64,000 nt of DNA from Flaccisagitta enflata (GCA_965153355.1 OZ231128.1:15376001-15440000), one strand, 5' to 3'; numbered from the stretch's first letter, positions 10,666 through 20,935 are shown. The notes: a model not told the origin generated them from the letters alone. A program made the numbers and translations.

Positions 10666-11072
10666 CTACATGAATTAAAAAAAAAGACGCACCTTTTCAT
10701 TTGCTGATAAAACTGACTCAAAAAGTGTTAAAAATTTTTTTTAGAGGAAGTGATTTTGAAGATTTCCAAATTATCTTTCATTCTAGACCAATCCCAGATC
10801 TGTATCTTCGACGGTTTAGGAGCTAGAGCTAAAGTGAGATACCATTTTGCTGAATTGCATCTTTTTCAAAGGAACTGCAAAAACAAAATTGGAAACATTT
10901 TTACTCAAACTAATGCTATTTCTAAACGAAAAAAGATATAGATACCAGATTGGCGCCAAATGAAAGAGTTTTTCAAGAGCTTCAAAACGGTCTAAGAGTT
11001 TAGTTAGTTTTTTTGATTTTCAATGGCGCAATCAGCCATTCAAAAGTGAGTCTTTTTTTTAAATTCATGTAG
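10666..11072. mobile_element. TA-flanked MITE, present only in copy A
   Basis: Inverted ends (ctacatgaattaaaaaaaa at left; reverse complement ctacatgaatttaaaaaaa at right) with TA on both sides (10,664-10,665 and 11,073-11,074). The 407-bp interior is non-coding and shares motifs with the MITEs at 17,047-17,903 and 18,078-18,479: ttggcgccaaatgaaag near an inner edge, a Ctagagct(c/a) block and a cagatc block. At the matching place copy B (44,295-44,332) lacks it. Target and inverted ends suggest Tc1/mariner-type mobilisation. Confidence 0.8.
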
Positions 11073-11960
11073 TATGCGAAGATGAGGAGAAGCAGCCAGT
11101 TTAAGAACAACATAAGGGGAAAATGCATGGCAGGAAGAGAGATAGCTAGCAGTGTATGGTATGTAAGAAGAGCGGAATAAGCGGTGCCTATATGGGATAA
11201 GATGCAAGCATGCCGGGTGAGGGATAAACTTTCGACAAGACTTACGTCGCTCACCACGCCAAATCTACCAAGGTACAAAGACTGGCCAATGATATCGTTG
11301 CAAAATAATGAATGGTGAACGTTATGCTTAAACGATGATGTTCCATCCCATTTCGTGCATAAATGAATGCCGGTAAATCTCAGCCCTCTTTTCCCAGTTT
11401 CCATCCACTTTATATCCGCATACATGGATTACATGAATTACATATAACGTGGCAGCCATAAGGATCCTCTCAACCAATAACATTAGCCATAAAAACGCCG
11501 GTCGATGATAATGTCGTCTCATGCCAGCTTTTCTTTCTCTCTCTCTCTCTCTCTCTCTCTCGGTATGGAGCTGCTTAAAGTTGGCCCACTTGTGCCTGGG
11601 AAGCCTCATTCTATTTTTAGGAGCAACAACTTCAAAGCCAATTTGCCAAGAAGTGTTGCGCCGTCGGGAGAAAGACGATGCGTCCTTTTCATGAGCAGTT
11701 GTAAGTCGCGAGTGCGCGACTTGGGAGGTTGCGGTGTTAATTGGTCTGTCAGTCGGTCAGTCATTATTATGTCGGCTTGTAACTTTTCTTTCTCTCCAAT
11801 TCTAGCCTTTAATCTTATTATATGACGTTATTTCGCAATGTGATTATGTATTTATGTTTATGTGCCTATCTAGTTATATAACTTTGAATGATTATTTGTC
11901 ATGAATGATGACAGATTCAATCGACAAATACCCTACAGTCTGACAAATCTATATGTAGAG
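11073..11960. other. Mixed sequence with short CT tract (A); also 44,331-45,207
   Basis: Contains a CT tract (11,536-11,560), shorter in copy B (44,797-44,810). A minus-strand frame of about 64 residues (MRRHYHRPAFLWLMLLV at its start) is kept in both copies with one residue changed, but it has no splice or family support. Confidence 0.35.
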
Positions 11961-12138
11961 TAACACCCCGCCATAACCGACCCAAGAATAACAGATATTC
12001 CCATATAAAGGTCATAGAAACTTAGTCCCTTCATACCACATCTTTTTATTTTCTATATTGGCAATAACAGATTTCCGCCTATGACAGATGAAATTAGTTG
12101 ATCGCTTGGTATCCGTTATTACCGGGTTCAATTGTAGT
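11961..12138. mobile_element. Possible pogo/Tigger-like MITE (A); also about 45,477-45,658
   Basis: TA-bounded segment with imperfect inverted ends: left aacaccccgccataaccg and acccaag; right, reversed, aattgaacccggtaataac, ggataccaag. A further half-end of this type (tacagtaaaacctagctat, tacggatcc) starts at 12,325. The ends resemble CAGTnAAACCT-type pogo/Tigger termini but match weakly. Confidence 0.4.
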
Positions 12139-12434
12139 TGATGAGATAGAAAAAAAAAGTATTACGTATCATCCAAGTTAAGCTTGGCAATCGAGTGTAA
12201 TGCTGAATTTGCAGGTACAGTGTACTCCACTAGAAGCAAGTTTTCCATGGTGTTTAGCCATTTTGAAACATGGCCTGTATGTAGTTACCTATGTTAATTT
12301 TTAATCATTCAATTATGCAGTTACAGTAAAACCTAGCTATTACGGATCCGAGAATAAAGAAAAATTCCTATGATGTATGTATTGTGTAAATGTAAGTATT
12401 GGTCCCCTCAAGGATATCAATTTTTGTGAATGAA

Positions 12435-12550
12435 GTCTGTCTGTCTGTCTGTCTGTCCGTCTGTCCGTCTCTCTGTCTGTCTGTCCGTCTGACTGTCAGT
12501 CTGTCTCTCTGTCTGTCTGTTCGGTCAATCTGTCTGTCTGTCTGTCTGCC

Positions 12551-12626
<76 letters not shown>

Positions 12627-12694
12627 GGTCTGTCTGACTGTCTGTCTTTCTGTCTGTCTTTCTACCCGTCTTCTGTCTGTCTGTCTGTCTGTCT
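12435..12694. repeat. (TGTC)n array, copy A
   Basis: Mostly TGTC with CGTC, CTC and GGTC variants. The matching array in copy B, 46,155-46,536, is over 100 bp longer. Frames reading Cys-Leu-Ser-Val or Thr-Asp-Arg-Gln are repeat translations. Confidence 0.95.
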
Positions 12695-12753
12695 TTAGAT
12701 TTTTTATCCATGAAGAAAGAAGAAAAGAATACGGCTCCTAAAAGAGGAAGTTC

Positions 12754-13288
12754 TTTTTGGGCAGCGGCCCAAAAGGGGTCGATGACCTATGCTTTCACAC
12801 ATATGGGTAATATTCTCCTTCTTCTTCTCCTTCTTCTCCTCCTTTGAACTCCCTACTTAAAATCCAGCCTCGAGGCCCAAATCCTAGCCTCAAGGCCCAG
12901 ATCCCAACCTTGAGGCCCAAATCTAAGCCTTGAGGTCCAAATCCCAGCCAAGAGACCTAGATCTCATTCTTGATGTTGAGATTTGGGCCTCAAGGCTGGG
13001 ATCTAGGCCTCTAGGCAAGGTTTTGGGCCATGAGGCTAGGATTTGGACCTTGAGGCTAGGATTTGGACCTTGAGGCAGGGATTTGGGCCTTGAGGCTAGG
13101 ATTTGGGCCTCAAGGCTGAGATTTGGCCCTTGAGGCCGAGATTTGGGGGGGGGATGGAGGAGGAGAAGAAGGAGAAAGCATAGGTCATCGACCCCTTTGG
13201 GGCCGCTGCCCTGCGTCCCCTTCAACTTCAAGCACAACATAGTGAGGCAGGGCATGGGTACCGCTGACCATCTAACGCTTTTGCGACT
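12754..13288 (-). mobile_element. FB-family hairpin element, complete (copy A)
   Basis: Short end ttttgggcagcggccc, box gtcgatgacctatgctttc acacatatggg (two adjacent motifs), TTCTCC pyrimidine stretch, then opposed arms of about 20-bp units: cctcaaggcccagatccca (12,870-12,960) and, inverted, gggcctcaaggctgggatc (12,980-13,140). It continues with a purine stretch, inverted box gaaagcataggtcatcgacc, ccctttggggccgctgccc, a spacer and the full end ggtaccgctgaccatctaac, gcttttgcgact. The whole copy is an imperfect hairpin of about 500 bp. Confidence 0.75.
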
Positions 13289-13763
13289 ATTCCTATTTTT
13301 TTCTTTTTTAAAAATTCCTTTCCTATTTTCTTTGATTGTATTTCTTCAGGCATTTGATGAAAATTTCTTTTTCGGTTTCTCGCCATCCAACTTTTTTTAG
13401 TTACGCCACTCTATAAACTGCTTTTTCGATCTGTCTTTCGATTGGGTTGTCGATCGGGCTGACAGTTTGTAGAATTCTCAAATTATGGCCCCTTTATGGC
13501 TTTTCTATGGTGTTCTTCGTTACTCTAAAGTGTGTATACACCATGTGGCTTTGAGCATTCTTTGAAGTACTGTCGCTGCCCAATCGTTGTTCGCGACTGC
13601 ACTTTGGTTGGGTTTTCTTATGTTTTTTTTTTTTTTTTGTTTTCTTGTTTTCTATGGTTGGGCTTGTTGTACTAGTTCATTACTCTGAACTTGTGGGATA
13701 AATACTTTTTAGACAGCAGCGAGAACTTGGTGTCATGGGGAAATTCTTTTTACAACAGTAGCG
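13289..13763. other. Low-feature sequence (A); also 47,198-47,660
   Basis: T-rich, single-copy-looking sequence with a T-run at about 13,620. No open frame or inverted repeat that I can support. Conserved between copies with scattered changes. Confidence 0.4.
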
Positions 13764-14052
13764 CAGGCCTGTATATTCTTGAGTTTTCCCCCCCCCCGGT
13801 CTGGAGATGGGGAAAGGGGAAAAAAGGGAAAAAAAGGAAATTGGGGGAAAATATAACTTTTGACAGTACCAAATCATAAAACTCAATTAGTAAAACACAA
13901 TTTAACACTATTTAATCCTTAACTACATAGTTCTATTGCTATATGGGGTAGATAATCCTAGATATAAAAACGCGACGCGACGCGTCGCGGGGAAGAAAAT
14001 CAAAGGCAGGGGGGGGAAAAAATCAAAAGCGACTCAAGAATATACACCCCTG
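13764..14052. mobile_element. hAT-type MITE with 8-bp target duplication, copy A only
   Basis: Terminal inverted repeats caggcctgtatattcttgag and (right, reversed) caggggtgtatattcttgag. They are flanked by the identical 8-mer cagtagcg at 13,756-13,763 and 14,053-14,060. Copy B has the uninterrupted site (cagtagca at 47,655-47,662). The CAGG...CCTG ends and 8-bp duplication are diagnostic of the hAT superfamily. The 289-bp interior has a C-run, a GC-rich cgacgcgacgcgtcgcg and no open frame, so it depends on a transposase elsewhere. Confidence 0.92.
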
Positions 14053-14280
14053 CAGTAGCGTGAACTTGGTCTAATGGGGAAATTATTTTTACGACAGCCG
14101 TGTGAACTCGGTCTTTTGAGGAAGTTTTTTTTACAACAGCAGTGTGAACTCGGGCTAATGGGGAAATTCTTCAATTCCCTCACAACCAATAAAACTGTTA
14201 CGAGTGGCCGGATTCAATAATTCATGAAAGAGCTCCATCCTTTGGGTGTTCCTTCTTCTCGCGTCCCCGCGCCCGACTTT

Positions 14281-14905
14281 GTTGCAGTGACCTATTAAAG
14301 AGATGAAGATGGCTTCAGCGACTCTTTCTTGATCTGTCAGTAGAGCTGCATTGTGGCAGTGACCTATCAGAGAGATGGAAAGCTGCGGCGACTTTGTTGC
14401 AGTGACCTATCTGAGAGATGGAGATGGCTTCAGCGGCTCTATGTTGGTCGGTCAGTAGAGCTGCCTTGTTGCAGTGACCTATCAAAGAGATGGAGGGCTG
14501 TGGCGACTTTGTTGCAGTGACCTATCAAAGAGATGGAGGTGGCTGCGGTGGCTCTGTATTGGTCCATCAGTAGAGCTGCCTTGTTGCAGTGACATATCAA
14601 AGAGATAGAAGGCTGCGGAGACTTTGTTGCAGTAACCTATCAGAGGGATGGAGATGGCTTCAGCGGTTCTGTCTTTGTCAGTCACTAGAGCTGCATTGTT
14701 GCAGTGACCTATCAGAGAGATGGAAAGCTGCGGCAACTTGGTTGCAGTGACCTATCAGAGAGATGGAAGGCTGCGGTGGCTCTGTGTTGGTCCATCAGTA
14801 GAGCTGCCTTGTTGCAGTGACATATCAAAGAGATGGAAGGCTGCGGCGACTTTGTTGCAGTGAACTATCAGAGAGATGGAAGGCTGCGGGGCTCTGTATT
14901 GGTCC
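14281..14905. repeat. Composite minisatellite, about 114-bp period (copy A)
   Basis: gttgcagtgacctatc recurs at alternating spacings of about 72 and 42 bp (14,281; 14,353; 14,395; 14,467; 14,509; 14,581; ...), giving a dimeric unit of about 114 bp and five repeats. Units share gagatggagatggcttcag and ggtctgtcagtagagctgc. The minus-strand frames are artefacts. Confidence 0.85.
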
Positions 14906-15959
14906 GTGAGTTGAACTGCTTTTCTGTCCAAGTGCCGCGATATCAGCCCTTTCGCGTCTGTCCGTTTTGTTTGTAATTTTGAATGTATGTGGCGGGACTG
15001 GGATAAGTGGCGTTAAATGTCTTAAAGCGTCTTTACGCGAGACCGTGTGTTTACAAGTTTGTTTGTTCGTGGTCATTCTCCGGTTAATAGGTTTAAATGA
15101 CCTACACGGCTTGGCCTCATAGGCTCATAGACTGATAGGCTATGAGATGGTTGTCTGCTTGATTTTTTTAATTTTTTTTTAATTGCGCTTTAATTGGAGT
15201 GTCTGTCTCCCTGTCAGAAGAGGGTTTTACTGAGTATAAAACATACAGCAAAAGTGCAAAAAATGGTTAATTAAAAGAACCCAAGCTCATGTTTTATTCA
15301 TATTCACTCAATACTGGCACATTTTTCATGAGAAAAAAAACAGGTAGTTTTTCCATCCGAGACTTTATAAAATCATTTGTTTCCTCGTAATTACTTTGGT
15401 TTGCAAACGAAAATAAAGAAAAGCATAAGTATTAAGACACACTACAGAAGCCTCTAACGAGACAATTAATCTGATCTGAAATCGTCGGAGAGCAAAAATA
15501 AAGACAACAACCAGATTCCATTTCTCTTTCTAATCGAGGAAGGCTTTCTCACTGTCACTGTGACTGTCCTTGTCACTGTCACTGTCTCTGTCACTGTCTC
15601 GAGTCTCTCTGTCACTGTCACTGTCACTCCTTGAATCCTTTGTAGTGTTATTGCCCTGACTTCTCCTCGCCTTGTTTTTCCCTTGCCTTGTCTTCTCCTC
15701 GCCTTGTTTTACCCTTGACTTGTCTTCTTCTTGCCCTGTCTTTCCCTTACCCTGTCTTTCCCTTGTCCTGTCTCTCCCTTGCCCTGTTTTTCCTTGCCTA
15801 GCGTTGCTTGTCTTGAAGACTTTTTGCTCTCCATTTTCGTTCTACAATTCCCGCACGATGAATCTCAATCTCAATCTCAATCAACCAATTATCTTCTTAC
15901 TTCGTCCTAATTCTTCCCAATTCTTCCTAGTTTTCTTTTCTTTCCATTCTTTCTTTCTC
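14906..15959. other. Mixed sequence; CTGTCA-rich stretch (A); also 48,446-49,800
   Basis: Includes imperfect CTGTCA repeats (15,550-15,630 and 49,400-49,500) and a T/C-rich stretch of cttgccttgtcttc units (15,660-15,800). No supported gene. Confidence 0.4.
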
Positions 15960-15985
15960 TCTTTTTTTTTCTTTTTTTTTCTTTT

Positions 15986-16067
<82 letters not shown>

Positions 16068-16070
16068 TTC

Positions 16071-16121
<51 letters not shown>

Positions 16122-16122
16122 T
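15960..16122. repeat. (TTTC)n array (A); also 49,800-49,902
   Basis: TTTC tetramers with two TTCC interruptions in copy A and a shorter, cleaner run in copy B. Confidence 0.95.
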
Positions 16123-16195
16123 TCCATTTTTGTCTCCGTCCCAGTTTCTATCTCTATAGCTTCTTTTCTGCCTCTTTCTTTGTCTCCCTGTCTCT

Positions 16196-16214
16196 CTGTG
16201 TCTCTCTCTCTTTT

Positions 16215-16284
<70 letters not shown>
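16196..16284. repeat. (CT)n array (A); also 50,325-50,440
   Basis: CT dinucleotides with a T-run in copy A. The copy B array is longer and preceded by a CTGTCT-rich tract (50,213-50,325). Confidence 0.95.
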
Positions 16285-16287
<3 letters not shown>

Positions 16288-16403
16288 TCCTTTTATCTGG
16301 CGCTGCGAACAATTTAAAAGTGATGTATCTTTTATTAAGCCTTTTTGCCTTGATTGATTTTTCTTCTATTCATTTTTGTGATGAATACGTTTGGAAAGAT
16401 ATC

Positions 16404-17767
16404 ATTTTCTTATTTTGGAACGAGTAAGGATTTCGAACTAGAACTGAGTATTTCATTAATGATTTTTATTGTTCCACTTGTCATATGATATTTTAAGGTG
16501 GATCATGACGTTGCAACGCGTTGTTGGCACCTCAACGCTATGTAAACTTATGCATAATTTTTTTTTCACTGAGCTTTTGCTACACTTCTATCCAATGTTG
16601 TCCATATTCGTATATACGTATATATTCCATTCGACGTAAAAAAAGAATTTGCAATTGTGCCTTTTTAGTCGCATGCACGCGACTCTATTACCCGAAATTG
16701 GTTGATCAGTCGGGTTGGTCCAACTATCCGTCAGTCGCCGTTTGCTTTTTTGGCGTTTAGGGGCCGTTTTTGCATTACTGCTCCTGCCCAAATGCTTGGG
16801 TTAGTTTTTTTAAACACTGCCCGCCCACAAGCGACTTCGGTAGCACCCTGTCGAAAAAAGACTTCGTTCCAATTGATCATGGCGATGTGCAACAATAAAT
16901 GGCGAGGTCTGGACGATGAATTCAATTGTGCGTACGCGCTTTAGCATTGGATGAGGTAGCGTTGATTGAGCGACGAAGGGTATAATGGATCACCAGCTGT
17001 TTTGTCAAAGACAGGAAAATACTCATCTGGAAAACAGGGCCGCATACCACGCGGATAAAAAAAAGACGCACTTTTGCAAGGAAACTAAGTAAAATTTTAA
17101 CACCTCTCATATAATTAAACGAACTGGCAAAATGATCAAAATTGATAGAATGATGCATTCAATGGGCTGAAATTTGACACAGAGGTAGCTAAAATGTAGT
17201 ATTTTTGCAAGCCAGGCAAAAATTTTGCTTCCGAGAAAGTGTGTGGCTCTCGGAAAGTGTTATGCCAAAAATCCAGCAAAAGATTTTGACAGATTTTGAC
17301 GAGGAAATTTCTTAAGATTAACCAGGAAAAGGCAAAAAAACATCATTTTCAGGTTTGTGTATCACTAACAGACAAAAACGAATCAACAGTACCAAGATAC
17401 AGTCAGTGACAACTGCAGAGACAGAATGGTTTTAGCGACAAATTTGAAGCTAAACAAACCTAAAATTTGCATGATATCATTTGATGAAGCTATTTACAGC
17501 ATTTAAATGACATGATTTATAGTTTTTTTGTAGAACCCTCATGGGAATGACATTTTTTGAAATTGTCATTAACCTGGAATCCTGTTTTGGACTTTGAAAA
17601 AGCAAATATGGACATGTTCTGATCCCAGTTCGCCTAATTTTGTGAGAGGTGTTAGCTCATTTGAAAGCCCCTCTAAAGTATTTTCACTTGGCACCAATCT
17701 GGTATTGCTATCATTTTTTGTTTAGAAATGGCACTAGTTTGAATAAAAACATTGCCCATTTTAGCTT
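16404..17767. other. About 1.36 kb present in copy A, missing in copy B
   Basis: Copy B joins gaaagatatc (ending 50,564) directly to ctttcgcaatcc, whereas in A the same two pieces are 1.36 kb apart. The missing block includes a CGAC-tail element and the left five-sixths of the MITE at 17,047-17,903. A deletion in B is therefore more likely than an insertion in A. Confidence 0.75.
16660..16855 (-). mobile_element. CGAC-tail element, near complete
   Basis: On the minus strand: gaagtcgcttgtgggcggg, ccaagcatttgggcaggagc, agtaatgcaaaaacggcc, a stretch with gaccaacccgactgatc, then gggtaatagagtcgcg and the tail tgcatgcgactaaaaag. This matches the copy at 45,668-45,871 block for block. Confidence 0.7.
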
Positions 17768-17903
17768 CGCAATCCTTATATAAAAAGTGAATTTTAGCAT
17801 ATTAGTGCTTCTCTTTAGCGGGCTCTAACTTCTAATATAAACTGTTTGGGATACAGACCTGGAATTGGTCTAGTAGGTGCGTCTTTTTTTGCTATCCAAG
17901 TGG
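17047..17903. mobile_element. TA-flanked MITE, 857 bp (5' part lost in copy B)
   Basis: Ends ccacgcggataaaaaaaag and (right, reversed) ccacttggatagcaaaaaa, flanked by TA at 17,045-17,046 and 17,904-17,905. The right 140 bp survive in copy B at 50,565-50,703. The interior shares ttggcaccaatctggtatt, gctctaacttc and gagatacagacctgg-type blocks with the shorter element at 18,078-18,479. No open frame of transposase type. Confidence 0.75.
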
Positions 17904-18077
17904 TACATGACAAATAAGTTGTCGCTTGCGGGAGGGCAGGGCCAGTGTTGCAAGTGGGCAGGGTAAGCATATCAGGCCAAAATCGCAATGTAAGTGAGTG
18001 GGAGTAGTAATGCTAAGAAACCACTTTCATGGTACAATACGCGTTAGCGACGGTACAAAAGGAAAATTTTTCGCTTA

Positions 18078-18479
18078 CCACGCGAATAAAAAAAAGACTT
18101 TTAAATGGCTCATTTAGCTCTAAAAATTTGGAGAAACTAATTAAAATCTTAGACCATTTTAAAGCCCTTTGAAAGTACTTTCATTTGGCGCCAATCTGGT
18201 ATTTCTATCTTTTTTCGTTTTGAAATGGCATTAGTTTGAGTAAAAATGTTGCCTGTTTCAGTTTCGCAATCCCTATGTAAAATGTGCATTTTAGCAAAAT
18301 AGTGCTTCTCTTTGCAGACCTCTAGCTCCTAAACCGTTTGAGATACAGACCTGGGGTTGGTCTAGAATGGAAGATTTTTTGAAATCTTTAAAAGTGACTT
18401 AACTGAAAACAATCAAAATTATTTTTTTGATCTGTTTTATTCATAGATAAAGGGGTGCGTCTTTTTTTTATTCGCGTGG
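18078..18479. mobile_element. TA-flanked MITE, 402 bp, copy A only, clean empty site in B
   Basis: Inverted ends ccacgcgaataaaaaaaag / reversed right end ccacgcgaataaaaaaaag, essentially identical, with TA at 18,076-18,077 and 18,480-18,481. Copy B reads cgcttataataggttgg with a single TA at the site (50,876-50,877). This is an insertion with TA duplication, the Tc1/mariner signature, and the near-identical ends suggest recent movement. Confidence 0.92.
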
Positions 18480-18627
18480 TATGATAGGTTGGAAAAGATC
18501 TAAACGGAACGGATGACGAATGACCCGTATCATCCCATGTCACATGTCTCTCTATCATGCGTGATTGTGAGTAGATTATTCACTTTTGTATCTTGCCCTG
18601 CGCGTTAGCGCGTTAGCGCGTTGAAGT

Positions 18628-19505
18628 CTTTTTCGGCCCGCATGAGTACTCATCCAGGATGACACATATGCGAGTGTTTGTGGGCGCATGAGTACACAAA
18701 TGGGGTGACGCGCCCACGAGTATTTGTGGGTGCATGCAGGCGTGCATGAGTGCGCAAACGGGTTGACACGCCCGCGAGTATTTGTTGGTGCATGCATGCG
18801 TGCATGAGTACACAAATGGGGTGACGCGCCCGCGAGTATTTCTGGGTGCATAAATGCGTGCATGAGTACGCAAACGGGGTGACGCGCCCGCAGGTATTTG
18901 TGGTTACATGCAGGCGTGCATGAGTGCGCAAACGGGTTGACACGCCCGCGAGTATTTGTTGGTGCATGCATGCGTGCATGAGTACACAAATGGGGTGACG
19001 CGCCCGCGAGTATTTGTGGTTACATGCAGGCGTGCATGAGTGCGCAAACGGGTTGACACGCCCGCGAGTATTTGTTGGTGCATGCATGCGTGCATGAGTA
19101 CACAAATGGGGTGACGCGCCCACGAGTATTTGTGGGTGCATGCAGGCGTGCATGAGTGCGCAAACGGGTTGACACGCCCGCGAGTATTTGTTGGTGCATG
19201 CATGCGTGCATGAGTACACAAATGGGGTGACGCGCCCGCGAGTATTTCTGGGTGCATAAATGCGTGCATGAGTACGCAAACGGGGTGACGCGCCCGCAGG
19301 TATTTGTGGTTACATGCAGGCGTGCATGAGTGCGCAAACGGGTTGACACGCCCGCGAGTATTTGTTGGTGCATGCATGCGTGCATGAGTACACAAATGGG
19401 GTGACGCGCCCGCGAGTATTTGTGGTTACATGCAGGCGTGCTTGAGTACGCAAACGGGGTGACACGCCCGCGAGTGTTCATGGGCACATGCATGCGTGCA
19501 TGGCG
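18628..19505. repeat. 58-bp satellite with 406-bp higher-order period (copy A)
   Basis: cgtgcatgag recurs exactly every 58 bp (18,741; 18,799; 18,857; 18,915; 18,973; 19,031; 19,089; 19,147; 19,205; 19,263; 19,321; 19,379; 19,437). Variant units repeat in the same order after seven units (18,741 matches 19,147, 18,857 matches 19,263), a 406-bp higher-order repeat. The unit is free of stops in all three minus-strand frames over long stretches, which creates overlapping frames up to 209 codons. I regard these as non-coding. Confidence 0.93.
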
Positions 19506-19790
19506 AAAATGTTGTAGTTACGTGTGCGCGCGTTCACAGAGAGAGAGAAAAAGAGACAGCTGCGCACGCGCGTATACAGAGAAAGACGTGCGCGCACGTG
19601 TACGCGCGTGCGTCCGTTTCTTTTTTTCTCTCGCGTTCGTATATTTCGTGGTGGAAATCCTGGGGATTTTGCCATCTACCAGAGAGAGAGAGACAGTTGC
19701 AGTAACAAATTCGCCATTTAGGCAATTCTTCCAGAACAAATTTGCCATCTTTGCCATTTAGAGTGAAGGGAAACTCGCCAGCCCTTCTTT

Positions 19791-20059
19791 GGGGGCGTTT
19801 CTATTCAAAGAGGATCGCGTTTTGAACCTGTCACTCGGTCGCTCGCTACGTTCGTTCGCTCGCACCGCTCACTCCGCTCACTCGCTCCGCAGCGCTCCGC
19901 TTCGCTACGCTCGCTTCGCTCGCTCGCTCCGTTCACGGGCTCGCTCACTCACTTCGCTCACTCCCTCGTGGGACGGTTGAAATTCTTGAATATGTGTTCA
20001 CACTGTTATCGCGTTTCACAGGAACAAACGCGTTTTTGGCGCTCACTAGAAACACGCCC
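19791..20059 (+). mobile_element. GGGCG-end element, copy 2 (A)
   Basis: Begins gggggcgtttctattcaaag, ends gcgctcactagaaacacgccc. Flanked by tttg on both sides (19,787-19,790 and 20,060-20,063, allowing for the boundary), a possible short target duplication. The interior CGCT quasi-repeat is as in copy 1. Confidence 0.7.
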
Positions 20060-20476
20060 TTTGTGATTTGCCGTTAATTTCTCACCATCAGAAAGCATGG
20101 AAGAGACTGAGGAGGAGAAGGAGGAAGAGGAGGAGGAAGAGGAGGAGAAGGAAGAGGAGGAGGTAGTAGAGGAAGTAGAGAAAAAGAATGAGGTTGAGGG
20201 AAAAAGACAGTAAGCCGAAGAGTAGGGCAAGAAGACGAATAAGTGCCAAGAAAATGCAGGGAGAGAGTAAAGGGCAAAGTAGTATTAGTAAGGGAGAGAT
20301 GACGAGGAAGACATGCACAATATAATTACGTTTGAATCAATTTGGGATGACATGGGCGCAAGTTGAGTAAATTGTTTGTGACGTGTGGAATCGTTAGAGA
20401 AGTGATCAAAGATCATGTTGTTGTTTAGGTTTGTCTTTTTTTTTAGATAGAAACAAGTATATATGAATAATATGAT
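20060..20476. other. GAGGA-rich then mixed sequence (A); also 51,819-52,235
   Basis: Purine-rich gaggaggagaaggagg stretch (20,108-20,190) then ordinary AT-rich sequence. Copies are nearly identical. No supported gene. Confidence 0.4.
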
Positions 20477-20935
20477 AGTCGCAAAAGCGTTAGTTGGTCA
20501 GCGGTACCCGTGCCCTGCTTAAGTAGGTTGTGGTTGAAGTTGAGGGGGGAGCAGGGCAGCAGCCCCGAAGGGGTCGATGACCTATGCTTTCACACATATG
20601 GGGAATTTTCTTCTTCTCCTCCTCCTCCTCCTCCGCACCTCCCCTCCCCCCATCCTCCAGGCCCATTTCTCAGCCTGGAGGCCCATATCCCAGCCTCGAA
20701 GCCCAAATCCCAGTCTTGAGGCCCAAATCCCTAGAGAGTGGAATCTGGGCCTTGGGATTTGGATTTGGGCCTTGAAGGTGGGATTTGGGCCTCAAGACTG
20801 GAATTTGGGCCTCGAGGCTGGGATATGGGCCTCCAGGCTGAGAAATGGGCCTGGAGGCTGGGGAGGAAGGGGGGGAGGAGGAGGAGGAGGAAAGCATAGG
20901 TCATCGACCCATTCGGGGCCGCTGCCCAAAAATGA
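20477..20935 (+). mobile_element. FB-family hairpin element (copy A, inner box partly deleted)
   Basis: Full end agtcgcaaaagcgttagtt, ggtcagcggtacccgtgc, GC box, acacatatggggaattttc, opposed arms of 20-bp units, inverted box and short end ggccgctgcccaaaaatg. Compared with copy B it lacks about 30 bp covering the inverted partner ccccatatgtgtgaaagc. Confidence 0.75.

Noticed and set aside
11325-11609. Minus-strand frame with a hydrophobic stretch (MRRHYHRPAFLWLMLLV...), also at 44,586-44,780
   Set aside because: One residue differs between copies, but that is expected from low divergence. The upstream part passes through a CT array and is out of frame in copy B. No family match that I recognise.
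15672-16427. 251-codon Pro/Ser/Phe-rich frame
   Set aside because: Built from cttgccttgtcttc units, the TTTC array and the CT array.
18650-19493. Cys/His-rich repeated protein on the minus strand
   Set aside because: The 58-bp satellite is open in several frames; copy B has lost most units, which argues against a required protein. Kept only as a finding about the satellite.
18628-19505. CRISPR-like array because of regular 58-bp periodicity
   Set aside because: There are no unique spacers between conserved repeats; the whole unit is repeated, and the setting is eukaryotic.
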